This document shows positions 8,225 to 17,396 of a DNA stretch of 64,000 nt, in pieces. Both the position numbers and the translations under genes were made by a program. The notes beneath the pieces were generated by a model. That model worked only from the letters and a program-made list of their open reading frames with translations. It had not been told where the DNA came from and searched no databases. The stretch is from Alistipes sp. Marseille-P5061 (GTDB lineage Bacteria > Bacteroidota > Bacteroidia > Bacteroidales > Rikenellaceae). Every line of letters begins with the position of its first letter. The first letter of the stretch is position 1. Where the stretch lies: positions 450,750-514,749 of the forward strand of contig NZ_LT985750.1 of NCBI RefSeq assembly GCF_900290115.1, written 5' to 3'.

Positions 8225-10087
8225 TTATTCCGCCTCGAGGTCGAGCGCCTTGCGCAGCTCGGCCACCAGCGGATTCTTTTCGGTTATGTAGCGCATGCGG
8301 TCCTCCAGCTTGATGGGGCGCGAGGCGCGAATCTGTTCGTTGACCTTGACCTCGAGGTCGATGGTGCCGTGGATGCCGGCCAGCTCGACGATGCGCATCA
8401 GCATCTCGGTCTTCGAGCGGAGCATCTCTTCGCGCAGCGCCGCCGTCGGAACGCTCACGCAGATGGTGTTGCCGATGAACTGCATCTGCTCGAAGGCGGC
8501 CACGAAGCGGGGGCGCTTCTCTCGGATGAGGGCGAAGATGGCTTCGCGCGCCCGTTGGAGCTTTGCCTCGCTCTGGGGGTCGATGACCGGTGCGGCAGCC
8601 GTGGCCTCTTCGGCCTCGACGGCGGGGTCCGTCGTCGCCAGCAGCTCCGAGAGGGATGTCCCCAGCGGGCTGCGCCGCGGCCGGGCTGCGGCTGTTCCCA
8701 TGCCCGAACCAGCGGCCGGAGCGGTTGTTGCGGCGCTTGGAGCGGCGCCTGGTTGCGCGGAGGCAGCCGTTGCGTTGCTGCGGGCCGGGGCCCCTTCCGG
8801 ATTCTGCGGTTGTGCCGCTGCCGGGGTCGGGGCTGCCGCGGGTCGGGAGGCTGCTGCGCCGGCCGGTTGCGGTGCGGGCCGGGTGGCTGCCGGGGCAGTT
8901 GACGCTGCTGCTGCGGTTGCCGTATGCTGCCGCGGTGCGGGTCCGTCGAGCTCCGGAAGCGGGTAGTCGGCGTCGGTGGTCAGGGGATTATTTTTTTTTT
9001 GGCCGAGACCTGAGATTTTCATCAGGCCCAGCTCGACAAGCAGCCGCTGGTTGGACGACTGCCGTATCTTTCCGTCAAGCTCCGTCAGAATGGAGATGGC
9101 TCCGAAGAGGAACTCGACACTGCAGGCCTCCGCCTGCGTGCGGTATCGTTCGAGCAGCGTGCCCGTCATCTCGATGAGGCGCAGCGTCTCGGGACGCTTG
9201 GCCATCAGCAGGTCGCGCATGTGGCGGTTGAGCCCCGCCATGAAGGTCTGCCCCGAGAAGCCGCGGCAGAGCACCTGGTCGAAGGCGACCAGCGCCTCGA
9301 CGTAGTTGCCCTCAAGCAGCAGCTGCGTGACGTTGAAGTAGGTGTCGTAGTCCAGCACGTTGAGCGTCTGGGCCACCTCGGGGTAGCGGAGCGTCGTGCC
9401 GCAGAACGAGACCGCCTTGTCGAACATCGACAGTGCGTCGCGCATGCCTCCGTCGGCCTTCTGGGCGATGAGGTTGAGCGACTCCTCGTCGTAGGTGATG
9501 CCCTCCTGCGAGGCGATGTACTTGAGGTACTCGACGCCGTCCTCGACGCGGATGCGGTTGAAGTCGTAAATCTGGCAGCGCGAGAGAATCGTCGGGATGA
9601 TTTTGTGCTTCTCGGTGGTGGCGAGGATGAAAATCGCATGGGCGGGGGGCTCCTCGAGCGTCTTCAGAAAGGCGTTGAAGGCGGCCGCCGAGAGCATGTG
9701 GACCTCGTCGATGATGAAGACCGAGTAGCGGCCCACCTGGGGGATGACCCGCACCTGGTCGATGAGCGTGCGGATGTCCTCGACCGAGTTGTTCGAGGCG
9801 GCGTCGAGCTCGTGGATGTTGAGCGAGCGCCCCTCGTTGAAGGCGCGGCACGATTCGCACTCGTTGCAGGCCTCGGCTCCGTGGGGGTGGAGGCAGTTGA
9901 TGGCCTTGGCGAAGATGCGGGCGCAGGTAGTTTTGCCCACGCCGCGCGGGCCGCAGAAGAGGTAGGCATGGGCCAGTTGTCCCCGTTCGATGGCGTTGCG
10001 GAGCGTGGAGGTGATATGTTTCTGCCCGACGACCGAAGCGAAGGTCGCGGGGCGGTATTTGCGTGCGCTGACGATGAAATCACTCAT
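8225..10087 (-). CDS. dnaX: DNA polymerase III subunit tau/gamma
   Basis: 620 residues from ATG 10087 ([13 protein letters not shown], the normal start; an in-frame extension to 10249 has no family match and crosses the promoter). Clamp-loader ATPase of the replisome. Walker A GPRGVGKT at 46-53, zinc-site cysteines 65, 74, 77 and 80, Walker B DEVH at 127-130 and an SRC motif are present. Residues about 365-530 are an Ala/Pro-rich linker, then a short tau C-terminal domain. At Gln363-Asn366 the mRNA has ten consecutive A residues (8991-9000); slippage by one base either way meets a stop within four codons, giving a gamma-sized product of about 366 residues. Confidence 0.96.
   Translation of the reverse strand: MSDFIVSARKYRPATFASVVGQKHITSTLRNAIERGQLAHAYLFCGPRGVGKTTCARIFAKAINCLHPHGAEACNECESCRAFNEGRSLNIHELDAASNNSVEDIRTLIDQVRVIPQVGRYSVFIIDEVHMLSAAAFNAFLKTLEEPPAHAIFILATTEKHKIIPTILSRCQIYDFNRIRVEDGVEYLKYIASQEGITYDEESLNLIAQKADGGMRDALSMFDKAVSFCGTTLRYPEVAQTLNVLDYDTYFNVTQLLLEGNYVEALVAFDQVLCRGFSGQTFMAGLNRHMRDLLMAKRPETLRLIEMTGTLLERYRTQAEACSVEFLFGAISILTELDGKIRQSSNQRLLVELGLMKISGLGQKKNNPLTTDADYPLPELDGPAPRQHTATAAAASTAPAATRPAPQPAGAAASRPAAAPTPAAAQPQNPEGAPARSNATAASAQPGAAPSAATTAPAAGSGMGTAAARPRRSPLGTSLSELLATTDPAVEAEEATAAAPVIDPQSEAKLQRAREAIFALIREKRPRFVAAFEQMQFIGNTICVSVPTAALREEMLRSKTEMLMRIVELAGIHGTIDLEVKVNEQIRASRPIKLEDRMRYITEKNPLVAELRKALDLEAE
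8991..9000 (-). promoter_or_regulatory. Candidate slippage site (A10) in dnaX
   Basis: On the coding strand the run reads GGCC-A10-TAATCCCCTGACC. One extra A gives K366 followed by TAA. One A fewer gives Ile-Ile-Pro then TGA. Homopolymer slippage producing a short gamma form is known from Thermus dnaX (A9), so the same mechanism is inferred here. Confidence 0.6.
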
Positions 10088-10094
10088 GATGCAG

Positions 10095-10125
10095 CAAAGA
10101 TACGAAATAAGCGTGAAGAATCGAA
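10095..10125 (-). promoter_or_regulatory. dnaX promoter directly abutting the start codon
   Basis: TTCG (10125-10122), 19 bases, TATCTTTG (10102-10095). The -7 box ends only 7 bases before the ATG at 10087, so the transcript would have a leader of a few bases or none. Confidence 0.65.
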
Positions 10126-10163
10126 CGCGGCCCTCGATTTTTACCGGCAATCTTTCGGTGAAG

Positions 10164-10199
10164 GCGGGAGCGGAGGCGGGGACGGAGGCGGAGCGACGG
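10164..10199. repeat. Three degenerate 12-bp tandem repeats
   Basis: Units GCGGGAGCGGAG (10164-10175), GCGGGGACGGAG (10176-10187) and GCGGAGCGACGG (10188-10199) lie in the gap between the divergent dnaX and hydroxyisourate hydrolase genes. No gene is supported in this gap. Confidence 0.55.
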
Positions 10200-10272
10200 T
10201 GCGGGGACGGCCCGGCGGAGGCGCTCCGGCGAAGGGCGGGGCTGCCCATTGGAAAAAATCCCTGCGGAGGGT

Positions 10273-10303
10273 ATTGTTCTCCGGCCGAATTTTCCTATCT
10301 TGC
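10273..10303 (+). promoter_or_regulatory. Weak promoter candidate for the hydroxyisourate hydrolase gene
   Basis: ATTG (10273-10276), 19 bases, TATCTTGC (10296-10303). It matches the consensus imperfectly (TG shifted) and would leave a leader of about 95 bases before ATG 10402. No better box is seen in the gap. Confidence 0.35.
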
Positions 10304-10401
10304 CCCTCCCCCGAGGGGCAGGTGGATGGATGGCTGCGCCGGCCGTGCCCCGGCTCGATTATTTAACTATGGTTTATTAACCTTTCAAAAAAAGAAAAGT
10401 T

Positions 10402-10815
10402 ATGCGTACGATTCGAATGATTGCCGTGGCGCTGGCGGCGCTGCTGTGCGCTGAGTGGAGTTCGGCCGCGGAGCCGGGTTACCGGCTGAGCACCCACATG
10501 CTCGACGTCTCGCTGGGAAGGCCGGCGTCGGATGTGGCGGTGGTGCTCGAGGAACTGCAGGGGGACGGCCTCTGGCAGCGGGTGGCCGAGCGGCGGACCG
10601 ATGCCAACGGCCGGGTGGCCGACCTGCTGCCGGCCGGCGAGGCCCGCAACGGCCTCTACCGGCTGCGCTTCGAGACCGAAGCCTACTTCGCCCGGCAGGG
10701 ACTCCGCTCGATTTACCCCTGGGTCGAGGTGACCTTCCGCATCGAGGGCGACGGCCACTACCACATCCCCATCACCATGTCGGCCAACGGCTACGCCACC
10801 TACCGCGGCAACTGA
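10402..10815 (+). CDS. Exported 5-hydroxyisourate hydrolase (transthyretin-like)
   Basis: 137 residues with a signal peptide (about 1-22, ending SSAAEP). The mature part is a transthyretin-related HIU hydrolase: LSTHMLDVSLGRPA (His32 of the active site), a central TDANGRV, and HYHIPI near residue 119. The enzyme hydrolyses 5-hydroxyisourate in urate breakdown. The family ends almost always in YRGS; here the last four residues are YRGN, which alters a residue next to the active site. No urate oxidase or OHCU decarboxylase is nearby, and export to the periplasm puts the reaction outside the cytoplasm. Stands alone between terminators. Confidence 0.85.
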   Translation: MRTIRMIAVALAALLCAEWSSAAEPGYRLSTHMLDVSLGRPASDVAVVLEELQGDGLWQRVAERRTDANGRVADLLPAGEARNGLYRLRFETEAYFARQGLRSIYPWVEVTFRIEGDGHYHIPITMSANGYATYRGN

Positions 10816-10882
10816 CCGCCGGCGAAGCCTTCCTATAATAGGAATTGCCTGTTCGCTCTTCGCCCTTGTGCGGCGCCGTGTG

Positions 10883-10923
10883 AAGGCCTGCAACCCGCCT
10901 GGGCGGCGGTTGCAGGCCTTTTT
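10883..10923 (+). terminator. Strong terminator after the hydroxyisourate hydrolase gene
   Basis: A perfect 13-bp stem, AAGGCCTGCAACC (10883-10895) with GGTTGCAGGCCTT (10908-10920), runs into TTTTT at 10919-10923. Confidence 0.88.
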
Positions 10924-10986
10924 CGTTTGCTGACAACCCTTTTCGTGTCGGAGCCGCCATTTTGGCGGACACATGGCAGTCGTGAC

Positions 10987-11016
10987 GTGACAAAAGGTGT
11001 CAAAAAGTGACAAAAA
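10987..11016 (+). promoter_or_regulatory. Three 10-bp tandem repeats upstream of clpB
   Basis: GTGACAAAAG, GTGTCAAAAA and GTGACAAAAA follow each other without gaps, one per helical turn, and a further GTGAC lies at 10987 minus 5. They end 95 bases before the clpB ATG. The same-face spacing suggests cooperative binding of a regulator; no CIRCE element and no TAnnTTTG box are visible here. Which protein binds is unknown. Confidence 0.55.
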
Positions 11017-11111
11017 GCCCCTCCGGAGCGTCTCGAAACGCGTTTTTATGGCCTGGCAGGGGTTTTGCGGGTATGGAGGGCGAACATTGAAACTAACAAA
11101 AACAACGCAAT

Positions 11112-13712
11112 ATGAATATCAACACTTTAACCATCAAGGCGCAGGAGGCGTTGCAGGCTGCAATTACTCTTGCACAGGAGCGGGGGCAGCAGGCCGTGGA
11201 GCCGGTGCACCTGCTGAGCGTGCTGATACGCGAGGACAATGCGCTGGCGACCTTCCTTCTGGGCCGTGTGGGCGTCAATGTCAAGATGTTGCGCGAGGAG
11301 ACGACCCGTCTGCTGGGTTCCCTCCCGAGGGTGCAGGGCGGCGGTGAGCAGTATTTCGCGCAGGATACGTCGAAGGTCGTACAGCGCGCCGTCGATTTCA
11401 CGAAGAATTTCGGCGACAAGTATGCGTCGGTCGAGCACCTGCTGCTGGCGCTCGTGGCCGAGCGCGGTCAGGTCTCCGAGCTGCTCAAGCGCTACGGCGC
11501 ATCGGAGAAGGAGCTCATCGAGGCTATCCGCACCCTCCGCAAGGGGGCGACGGTCGACTCGCAGACCTCCTCGCAGGAGTTCGACGCACTGGGTAAGTAC
11601 GCCATCAACCTCAACGAGCTGGCTCGTTCGGGCAAGCTCGACCCCGTTATCGGGCGTGACGAGGAGATTCGCCGCGTGCTGCAGATTCTTTCGCGCCGTA
11701 CGAAGAACAACCCTATTCTGGTCGGTGAGGCCGGTGTGGGCAAGACGGCCATCGCCGAGGGCATTGCCCACCGTATTGTCGACGGCGACGTGCCCGAGAA
11801 CCTCAAGTCGAAGGTGATTTACTCGCTCGACATGGGTGCGCTGATTGCCGGCGCGAAGTATCAGGGCGAGTTCGAAGAGCGACTGAAGGCCGTCGTGCAG
11901 GAGGTCGTTTCGAGCGAGGGCGAGATTCTGCTCTTCATCGATGAGATTCACACGCTGGTCGGTGCCGGCAAGTCGTCGGGTGCGATGGATGCCGCCAACA
12001 TCCTCAAGCCGGCGCTGGCGCGCGGCGAGTTGCGCACCATCGGCGCCACGACCCTCGACGAGTACCAGAAGTACTTCGAACAGGACAAGGCGCTTGAACG
12101 CCGTTTCCAGAAGGTGATGGTCGACGAGCCTTCGCGCGAGGATGCCATCTCGATTCTCCGCGGTCTGAAGGAGCGTTACGAGAACCACCATCAGGTGCGT
12201 ATCAAGGATGAGGCGATTGTGGCCGCCGTCGAACTCTCGACGCGTTACATCACCTCGCGGTTCCTCCCCGACAAGGCCATCGACCTGGTCGACGAGGCCG
12301 CCTCGCGGCTGCGGCTCGAGATGAACTCGATGCCTGAGGAGATTGATACGCTCGACCGCCGTGTCCGCCAGCTCGAAATCGAGCGCGAGGCGATTCGCCG
12401 CGAGAACGACAAGGAGCGTGTCGAGACGCTGACGCACGAAATCGACGAGCTGAAGGCCAAGGACTCGGAGCTGCGCGCCAAGTGGCAGAGCCAGCGTGAC
12501 CTGCTGAAGAAGATTCAGTCGAACAAGGACGAAATCGAGCGGCTCAAGATTGAGGCGCAGCAGGCCGAGCGTCAGGGCGACTACGGACGTGTGGCCGAGA
12601 TTCGCTACGGCCGGATTCAGGAGGCCCAGAAGCGGATTGCAACCCTGCAGGAGGAGTTCCGTCTGGCTTCGGCCGGCGGTGACGCCATGATTAAGGAGGA
12701 GGTCGACGCCGAGGATATCGCCGAAGTGGTATCGCGTTGGACGGGCATCCCCGTACAGCGCATGCTGGCTTCGGAGCGCGAGAAGCTGCTCCACATGGAG
12801 GAGGAGCTTCACAAGCGGGTCGTAGGCCAGGACCAGGCCATTGCCGCCATCTCCGACGCCGTGCGCCGCTCGCGTGCCGGACTGAACGACCCGCGCAAGC
12901 CGATTGGTTCGTTCATCTTCCTCGGTACGACGGGTGTGGGCAAGACCGAGCTGGCGAAGGCGCTGGCCGAGTTCCTCTTCAACGACGACTCGATGATGAC
13001 GCGAATCGACATGAGCGAATACCAGGAGCGTCACAGCGTCTCGCGTCTGGTCGGTGCGCCTCCGGGATACGTCGGTTACGACGAGGGCGGACAGCTCACC
13101 GAGGCCGTGCGGCGCAAGCCCTACTCGGTCGTGCTGCTCGATGAAATCGAGAAGGCGCACCCCGATGTCTTCAACATCCTGCTGCAGGTGCTCGACGACG
13201 GACGACTGACCGACAACAAGGGTCGTACGGTCGACTTCCGCAACACGATTATCATCATGACGTCGAACATGGGCTCGCAGATTATCCAGGAGAACTTCGC
13301 CTCGGCCTTCCACGGCGACAAGCTCCCTGAGGAGGTCATCGAGAAGACGCGCCGCGAGGTCATCGAACTGCTCAAGCAGCAGCTCAAGCCCGAGTTCCTG
13401 AACCGTATCGACGAGATTGTGATGTTCGAGCCGCTGACGCATGCCGACATCGAGCGCATCGTCGACATCCAGCTGGGCATCGTGCGCCACATGCTCGAGG
13501 AGAACGGCATCAAGCTCGAGTATACGGCAGCCGCACGCAAGTGGGTGGCCACGGCAGGATACGACCCGCTCTACGGAGCCCGTCCTGTCAAGCGTACCAT
13601 CCAGCGCTACATCGTCAACGATTTGTCGAAGCGGATTCTGGCCGGCGAGGTACATCGCGACAAGCCGATTCGAATCGACGCCGACGATAAGGGTCTGACT
13701 TTTGCCAATTAG
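11112..13712 (+). CDS. clpB: ATP-dependent chaperone ClpB
   Basis: 866 residues, full length. Cytoplasmic hexameric disaggregase that works with DnaK to rescue aggregated proteins after heat stress. In order: Clp N-domain (1-145, [13 protein letters not shown]...), AAA1 with Walker A GEAGVGKT at 205-212, a long coiled-coil middle domain (about 400-530, [20 protein letters not shown]...) that marks ClpB rather than ClpC or ClpA, AAA2 with Walker A GTTGVGKT at 605-612, and a C-terminal domain. Monocistronic between terminators. Regulation is probably through the repeat array at 10987-11016, since no standard vegetative promoter box is seen. Confidence 0.98.
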   Translation: MNINTLTIKAQEALQAAITLAQERGQQAVEPVHLLSVLIREDNALATFLLGRVGVNVKMLREETTRLLGSLPRVQGGGEQYFAQDTSKVVQRAVDFTKNFGDKYASVEHLLLALVAERGQVSELLKRYGASEKELIEAIRTLRKGATVDSQTSSQEFDALGKYAINLNELARSGKLDPVIGRDEEIRRVLQILSRRTKNNPILVGEAGVGKTAIAEGIAHRIVDGDVPENLKSKVIYSLDMGALIAGAKYQGEFEERLKAVVQEVVSSEGEILLFIDEIHTLVGAGKSSGAMDAANILKPALARGELRTIGATTLDEYQKYFEQDKALERRFQKVMVDEPSREDAISILRGLKERYENHHQVRIKDEAIVAAVELSTRYITSRFLPDKAIDLVDEAASRLRLEMNSMPEEIDTLDRRVRQLEIEREAIRRENDKERVETLTHEIDELKAKDSELRAKWQSQRDLLKKIQSNKDEIERLKIEAQQAERQGDYGRVAEIRYGRIQEAQKRIATLQEEFRLASAGGDAMIKEEVDAEDIAEVVSRWTGIPVQRMLASEREKLLHMEEELHKRVVGQDQAIAAISDAVRRSRAGLNDPRKPIGSFIFLGTTGVGKTELAKALAEFLFNDDSMMTRIDMSEYQERHSVSRLVGAPPGYVGYDEGGQLTEAVRRKPYSVVLLDEIEKAHPDVFNILLQVLDDGRLTDNKGRTVDFRNTIIIMTSNMGSQIIQENFASAFHGDKLPEEVIEKTRREVIELLKQQLKPEFLNRIDEIVMFEPLTHADIERIVDIQLGIVRHMLEENGIKLEYTAAARKWVATAGYDPLYGARPVKRTIQRYIVNDLSKRILAGEVHRDKPIRIDADDKGLTFAN

Positions 13713-13715
13713 CCG

Positions 13716-13734
13716 AAAACCGTCCTCGGACGGT
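13716..13734 (-). terminator. Small hairpin terminator facing the cls operon
   Basis: ACCGTC (13719-13724) pairs with GACGGT (13729-13734) around a CTCG loop; on the minus strand it is followed by TTTT (13719-13716). Confidence 0.5.
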
Positions 13735-13735
13735 G

Positions 13736-13770
13736 CGGAGCCGGGAGCAATCCCGGCTCCGTTTTTTTTT
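13736..13770 (+). terminator. clpB terminator
   Basis: A perfect 11-bp stem, CGGAGCCGGGA (13736-13746) with TCCCGGCTCCG (13751-13761), loop GCAA, then a run of nine T (13762-13770). Confidence 0.92.
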
Positions 13771-13874
13771 GTCCATGTCCGAAGGGACCTTTGCGGGCGC
13801 GGCTTACGCTGTTTTTTGTGGTTGGGGGTGGGTGTGGATGTGCTGTGGCGGAGGTTTCGGCCGGGGGGAGGGGG

Positions 13875-15290
13875 TTAGAGCAGCGGCGAGAAGAGCCGCA
13901 TGAGCGACTCGGCGAAGCGGCGCGAACGGGGGCGGTGGAACCACTCGCCCGGGGTGACGAGCCGGCTCTGCTCCATGTCGCGGTGGAAGATGTCGGCCAT
14001 CACGGCGGCGAAGTCGCCGTCGTAGACGAAGGCGTTGATTTCGAAGTTGTGCTCGAAGCTGCGGAAGTCCATGTTGGCCGAGCCGATGACGGACAATCCG
14101 TCGTCGATGAGCAGCAGCTTCGAGTGGAGGAAGCCCGGCTGGTAGAAGTAGACCTTCGCCCCGGCCTTGAGCATGTCGTCGAGAAAGGAGTGGGTCGCCA
14201 GGTCGACCACCCGCGAGTCGGAGCGGGCCGGGAGGAGCAGCCGCACGTCGATGCCGGCCAGCGCGGCGGTCTGGAGCGCCGTGTTGAGCACGTCGGAGGG
14301 GAGGAAGTAGGGGGTTTCAATCCAGATGCGCCGGCGGGCGTTGGCGATGGCGTAGCTGTCGGCCTGGAGCAGCGTGCGCCACTTGCCGAAGGGGCCGCTG
14401 GGGAGCACCTGCATGATGTTGTGCGTGAAGCGTTCGGTGCGGGGGTAGTAGCGTTCGTCTCGCAGGCGGATGCGCGTGGTGGCGGCCCAGTCGCTCAGAA
14501 ACGAGGCCTGAAGCCCCGCCACGCCGGGCCCCTCGACGCGGAAGTGGGTGTCGCGCCACGTCCCCCAGTCGGTGCCGACGACGTAGCGGTCGGCGATGTT
14601 CATGCCGCCGATGTAGCCCGTGCGGCCGTCGATGACGGCAATCTTGCGGTGGTTGCGGTAGTTGACCTTGCTGGTGAAGAGCGGGAACTTGACGTGGAGG
14701 AAGGGGCGCACCTCGATGCCGGCGCGGCGCATCTCCTCGAAGAAGCGCTTGTGCACGCTGCTGCTCCCCACGTCGTCGTAGAGAATCCGGATTTCGACCC
14801 CCTCGCGCGCCTTGGCCATCAGGGCGTTGCGCAGGCGGAGCCCCGTGGTGTCGTCGTTGAGGATGTAGTACTGGAGGTGGATGTGGTCGTGCGCCGCGGC
14901 GATGTCGCCCAGCAGCGCCTCCATCTTCGAGGCGCCGTCGACATAGGGGGTGATGCGGCTGCCGCAGAGCGGGATGGAGTGGCCCGCGTTGCCGAGCAGG
15001 CGGGCCAGCGGCCGGTACTGGGCCGGGAGCTCCTTCCGTTCGTCGGGCCCGGCCTCGAGCAGCTGCATGTGGATGCGCTTGCGCATGCGGCGCGAGAGGA
15101 TGCGCCGCTTCGAGAGGTTCTGTCCGAAGAAGAAGTAGAAGAGCAGCCCCACAACCGGTGCGAAGAGCAGCACGACAATCCACGGCACGGTTTTCAGCGG
15201 GTTCCGGTTGTCGGTGATGATGACCAGAACGATGCCGAGAATCGTGACCGCGTAGATTCCGAAGAGGAGGTATGTCAGCAGCGGGGGCAT
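13875..15290 (-). CDS. cls: Cardiolipin synthase (phospholipase D family)
   Basis: 471 residues. Two N-terminal membrane helices (about 5-26 and 34-56), then two phospholipase D catalytic motifs: HRKIAVIDG near residue 212, and HSKLLLIDD near residue 388, the second followed by GSANMDFRS. These HxK(x)4D motifs are complete, so the enzyme should condense two phosphatidylglycerols to cardiolipin at the inner membrane. It starts 41 bases after the stop of the DUF4837 lipoprotein gene and appears to be cotranscribed with it. Length and architecture match bacterial ClsA-type enzymes. Confidence 0.93.
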   Translation of the reverse strand: MPPLLTYLLFGIYAVTILGIVLVIITDNRNPLKTVPWIVVLLFAPVVGLLFYFFFGQNLSKRRILSRRMRKRIHMQLLEAGPDERKELPAQYRPLARLLGNAGHSIPLCGSRITPYVDGASKMEALLGDIAAAHDHIHLQYYILNDDTTGLRLRNALMAKAREGVEIRILYDDVGSSSVHKRFFEEMRRAGIEVRPFLHVKFPLFTSKVNYRNHRKIAVIDGRTGYIGGMNIADRYVVGTDWGTWRDTHFRVEGPGVAGLQASFLSDWAATTRIRLRDERYYPRTERFTHNIMQVLPSGPFGKWRTLLQADSYAIANARRRIWIETPYFLPSDVLNTALQTAALAGIDVRLLLPARSDSRVVDLATHSFLDDMLKAGAKVYFYQPGFLHSKLLLIDDGLSVIGSANMDFRSFEHNFEINAFVYDGDFAAVMADIFHRDMEQSRLVTPGEWFHRPRSRRFAESLMRLFSPLL

Positions 15291-15331
15291 CGGCGGGGCG
15301 GGGGTGGAAGGTCGGTCGGCGGGTCGGAGGC

Positions 15332-16327
15332 TCAGTCGGGGAACTTCACCAGATAGAGCAGATGTTCGACGCCGCGCATGAAGTTGCGCTTGTGCAGGTG
15401 GGGCGAGTAGACGTAGCAGTCGAGCGTGAAGACGCGGCCCGTACGCTCATCGACGGTGGTGTAGCTGACGTAGGGACCGCCCATGAAGTCGCCCTCGACA
15501 TCCCAGAAGCCGCGCATCTCAATCCAGACGCGCCCCTCGAGCTTGAAGATGCGGTAGCCCGGCACGAAGAGCTCCGAGGTGGTCATGTAGGAGCCGTCGG
15601 AGGGTCCCGGAATGCGGGCGGCGAACTGGTTGCGGGCGGCGATGAGCGCCTCGGGGGTGAGCGCCTCCTTGCCGGCGTAGGGGTAGGAGTAGATGAAGAA
15701 GCCCTGGCTGGCTTCGGGGTACTCGAAGCGTGCCCAGAGGAAGTCGGGCTGGTCGGCGGCCAGGATGTAGCCCTTCGGCACGGTCATCTCGACGCCGAAG
15801 TTCTTGAGGATGGCCTTCTGGATGCCCGTCTCGTTGTAGCGCAGGGCGCTCTCGATGGCGCGGTCGCGCTCGGCCTTCTCGAGCACTGCGAGCAGCTGCT
15901 CGCGGTGGGCCGAGACGTAGTCGGTCAGGTGGCGGTTGTCGGGGCCCTGGAGTGTGAGGACAATCTGCGGCCGTGACGTCACGTCGTACTGGACGGCCAC
16001 CGTGGTCGAGTCGAGCTTCGGGTCGGTCACCACCTTGAGGATGTTGCGGTGGTCGGCCACCATTCCCGAGAAGCCCCGCTCGGTGACGCGCAGCACGTCG
16101 AAGTGCGGTTCGGTCTGGTTGAGGTAGGGGACGGGGGCCGTCAGCACGCTGCGCAGCGTGTCGCCCAGTTCGCCCGTCCATTTGTCCTGCGGGCAGACGA
16201 CAATCAGTTCGTAGGGGCGCCCCTGGGCGCTCTTCTTATGGTCGTTGTTGAGTTTGTGGAAGGCGTCGCAGCCGGTTCCCGCCAGGGCGACGAGGGCAAC
16301 CAGTGCGAGCAGCAGTCTCTTTTTCAT
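15332..16327 (-). CDS. DUF4837-family lipoprotein
   Basis: 331 residues from ATG 16327 (MKKRLLLALVALVALAGTGCDAF, lipobox Cys20). The reading frame extends further upstream, but that part overlaps the divergent promoter region and lacks a signal. The mature protein (ELIVVCPQDKWTGELGD, FDVLRVTERGFSG, and WIEMRGFWDVEGDFMGGP later) resembles the Bacteroidetes-only DUF4837 family, whose function is unknown. Polar with short conserved aromatic segments; envelope-anchored by inference. Cotranscribed with cls downstream. Confidence 0.85.
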   Translation of the reverse strand: MKKRLLLALVALVALAGTGCDAFHKLNNDHKKSAQGRPYELIVVCPQDKWTGELGDTLRSVLTAPVPYLNQTEPHFDVLRVTERGFSGMVADHRNILKVVTDPKLDSTTVAVQYDVTSRPQIVLTLQGPDNRHLTDYVSAHREQLLAVLEKAERDRAIESALRYNETGIQKAILKNFGVEMTVPKGYILAADQPDFLWARFEYPEASQGFFIYSYPYAGKEALTPEALIAARNQFAARIPGPSDGSYMTTSELFVPGYRIFKLEGRVWIEMRGFWDVEGDFMGGPYVSYTTVDERTGRVFTLDCYVYSPHLHKRNFMRGVEHLLYLVKFPD

Positions 16328-16391
16328 GGTATGGTCGGTTAATGGATTGAGGTGTGCGGCGCTCTGTGCAGACAGAGTACTGCACACCCTA

Positions 16392-16399
16392 CAAATATA
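16392..16399 (-). promoter_or_regulatory. -7 box for the DUF4837-cls operon
   Basis: TATATTTG on the minus strand, leader about 60 bases. No TTTG at the expected -33 distance, so only half of the promoter is supported. Confidence 0.45.
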
Positions 16400-16409
16400 G
16401 ATATATTTT

Positions 16410-16440
16410 TTCGGAATGGGAGGGATTTTCACTATTTTTG
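16410..16440 (+). promoter_or_regulatory. Promoter of the polysaccharide deacetylase gene
   Basis: TTCG (16410-16413), 19 bases, TATTTTTG (16433-16440). The start codon follows at 16459. It faces away from the -7 box at 16392-16399. Confidence 0.65.
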
Positions 16441-16458
16441 CTTCTGGAACCGATTGCC

Positions 16459-17067
16459 ATGCGACTCAAACCACCGAAAATAATCCGGCGCCTGATGCCG
16501 GACCTCATCTGGGAAATCGACGATGCGGAGGGGGTCTTCCTCACCTTCGACGACGGCCCGACGCCCGGCATTACCGAGTGGATTCTCTCGACGCTCGACA
16601 AGTACGATGCCAAAGCGACCTTCTTCGTGCTGGGCAAGAACGTCGAGATGTATCCCGACCTCTTCCAGCGCATCCTCGACGCCGGCCACAAGGTGGGCAA
16701 CCATACCTACTCCCACCAGAAGGGGTGGGGCATGAGCCTGGAGCGCTATACGGAGGATGTGGATTTTGCCAACGATTTTATCCACAGCGAGCTGTTCCGT
16801 CCGCCCTATGCCCGCATCACGCCGGCGCAGGCGCGGCTGCTCGGCCAGCGCTACAAGCTGGTGATGTGGGACATCATCTCGCGCGACTACAACCGCCGCC
16901 TCTCGCCGCGCTCCTGTCTGAAGAACGTGACCAAGTATCTGGCGCCGGGCTCCATCGTGGTCTTTCACGACAGCGAGAAGTCCTTCCGCAACATGCGCTA
17001 TGCGCTGCCCCGGACGCTGGAGCGGATTCGCGAGATGGGGCTCCGCTGCAAGTCGATTGAACTGTAG
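16459..17067 (+). CDS. Polysaccharide deacetylase (NodB/CE4 fold)
   Basis: 202 residues from ATG 16459 (MRLKPPKIIRRLMPDLIW); an upstream in-frame ATG at 16354 lies before the promoter and is rejected. CE4 motifs are present in order: TFDDGP at 29-34 (catalytic base Asp and metal Asp), NHTYSH at 81-86 (metal His pair), RPPYARI at 114-120, WDIISRDY, and IVVFHDS near the end. It is a compact single-domain enzyme that removes N-acetyl groups from a glycan such as peptidoglycan or a polysaccharide. No signal peptide is evident, so where it acts is unclear. Monocistronic. Confidence 0.92.
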   Translation: MRLKPPKIIRRLMPDLIWEIDDAEGVFLTFDDGPTPGITEWILSTLDKYDAKATFFVLGKNVEMYPDLFQRILDAGHKVGNHTYSHQKGWGMSLERYTEDVDFANDFIHSELFRPPYARITPAQARLLGQRYKLVMWDIISRDYNRRLSPRSCLKNVTKYLAPGSIVVFHDSEKSFRNMRYALPRTLERIREMGLRCKSIEL

Positions 17068-17312
17068 ACGGAGGGCCCGGTGTCGCTTCCGGCCTGTTAG
17101 ATAGAGGGCCCGGGGCCGCTTCCGGGCGGTTCTGCGGCGGGCTGTTCCGCCACCCCTCCCCTTGCGTCCGGCCCGGTACTGCCGGCCCGGCTGTCCTTTC
17201 GTCGGTCGGTTCTGCGGCCGGCCGTTCTGTCATCGGCCCGTTTCGTCGTTCCCCTCTTCTGTCTGCTCCCCCTCCTCCGCTGTTGGCTGCGCCGCCGCCC
17301 GATTGCCTTGTG
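17068..17312. repeat. GC-rich gap with a degenerate direct repeat
   Basis: No gene supported. GAGGGCCCGG followed by GCTTCCGG occurs twice (near 17071-17095 and 17106-17130), suggesting two decayed copies of a unit of about 36 bases. The remainder is CT-rich without visible structure up to the terminator at 17313. Confidence 0.4.
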
Positions 17313-17357
17313 GAAAAATGAGAGACCGGCTTTCCCGTTCGGGGAAAGCCGGTCTCT
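17313..17357 (-). terminator. Terminator of the duplicated-domain lipoprotein gene
   Basis: A perfect 16-bp stem (17321-17336 with 17342-17357, arms beginning AGAGACCGGC) around a 5-base loop; on the minus strand TTTTT follows at 17318-17314. Confidence 0.85.
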
Positions 17358-17396
17358 TCGTTGCTTGGGTCCGTGTTCCTGCGGAAGTGTGTGTCG

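Noticed and set aside
10088..10249. 54-residue N-terminal extension of dnaX
   Set aside because: No family match, crosses the -7 box, and [13 protein letters not shown] is the normal DnaX start.
10924..11111. CIRCE element for HrcA upstream of clpB
   Set aside because: No TTAGCACTC-N9-GAGTGCTAA-like inverted repeat present.
11127..13655. 842-residue open frame antisense to clpB
   Set aside because: Mirror of clpB codon bias, no domains, no start-site signals.
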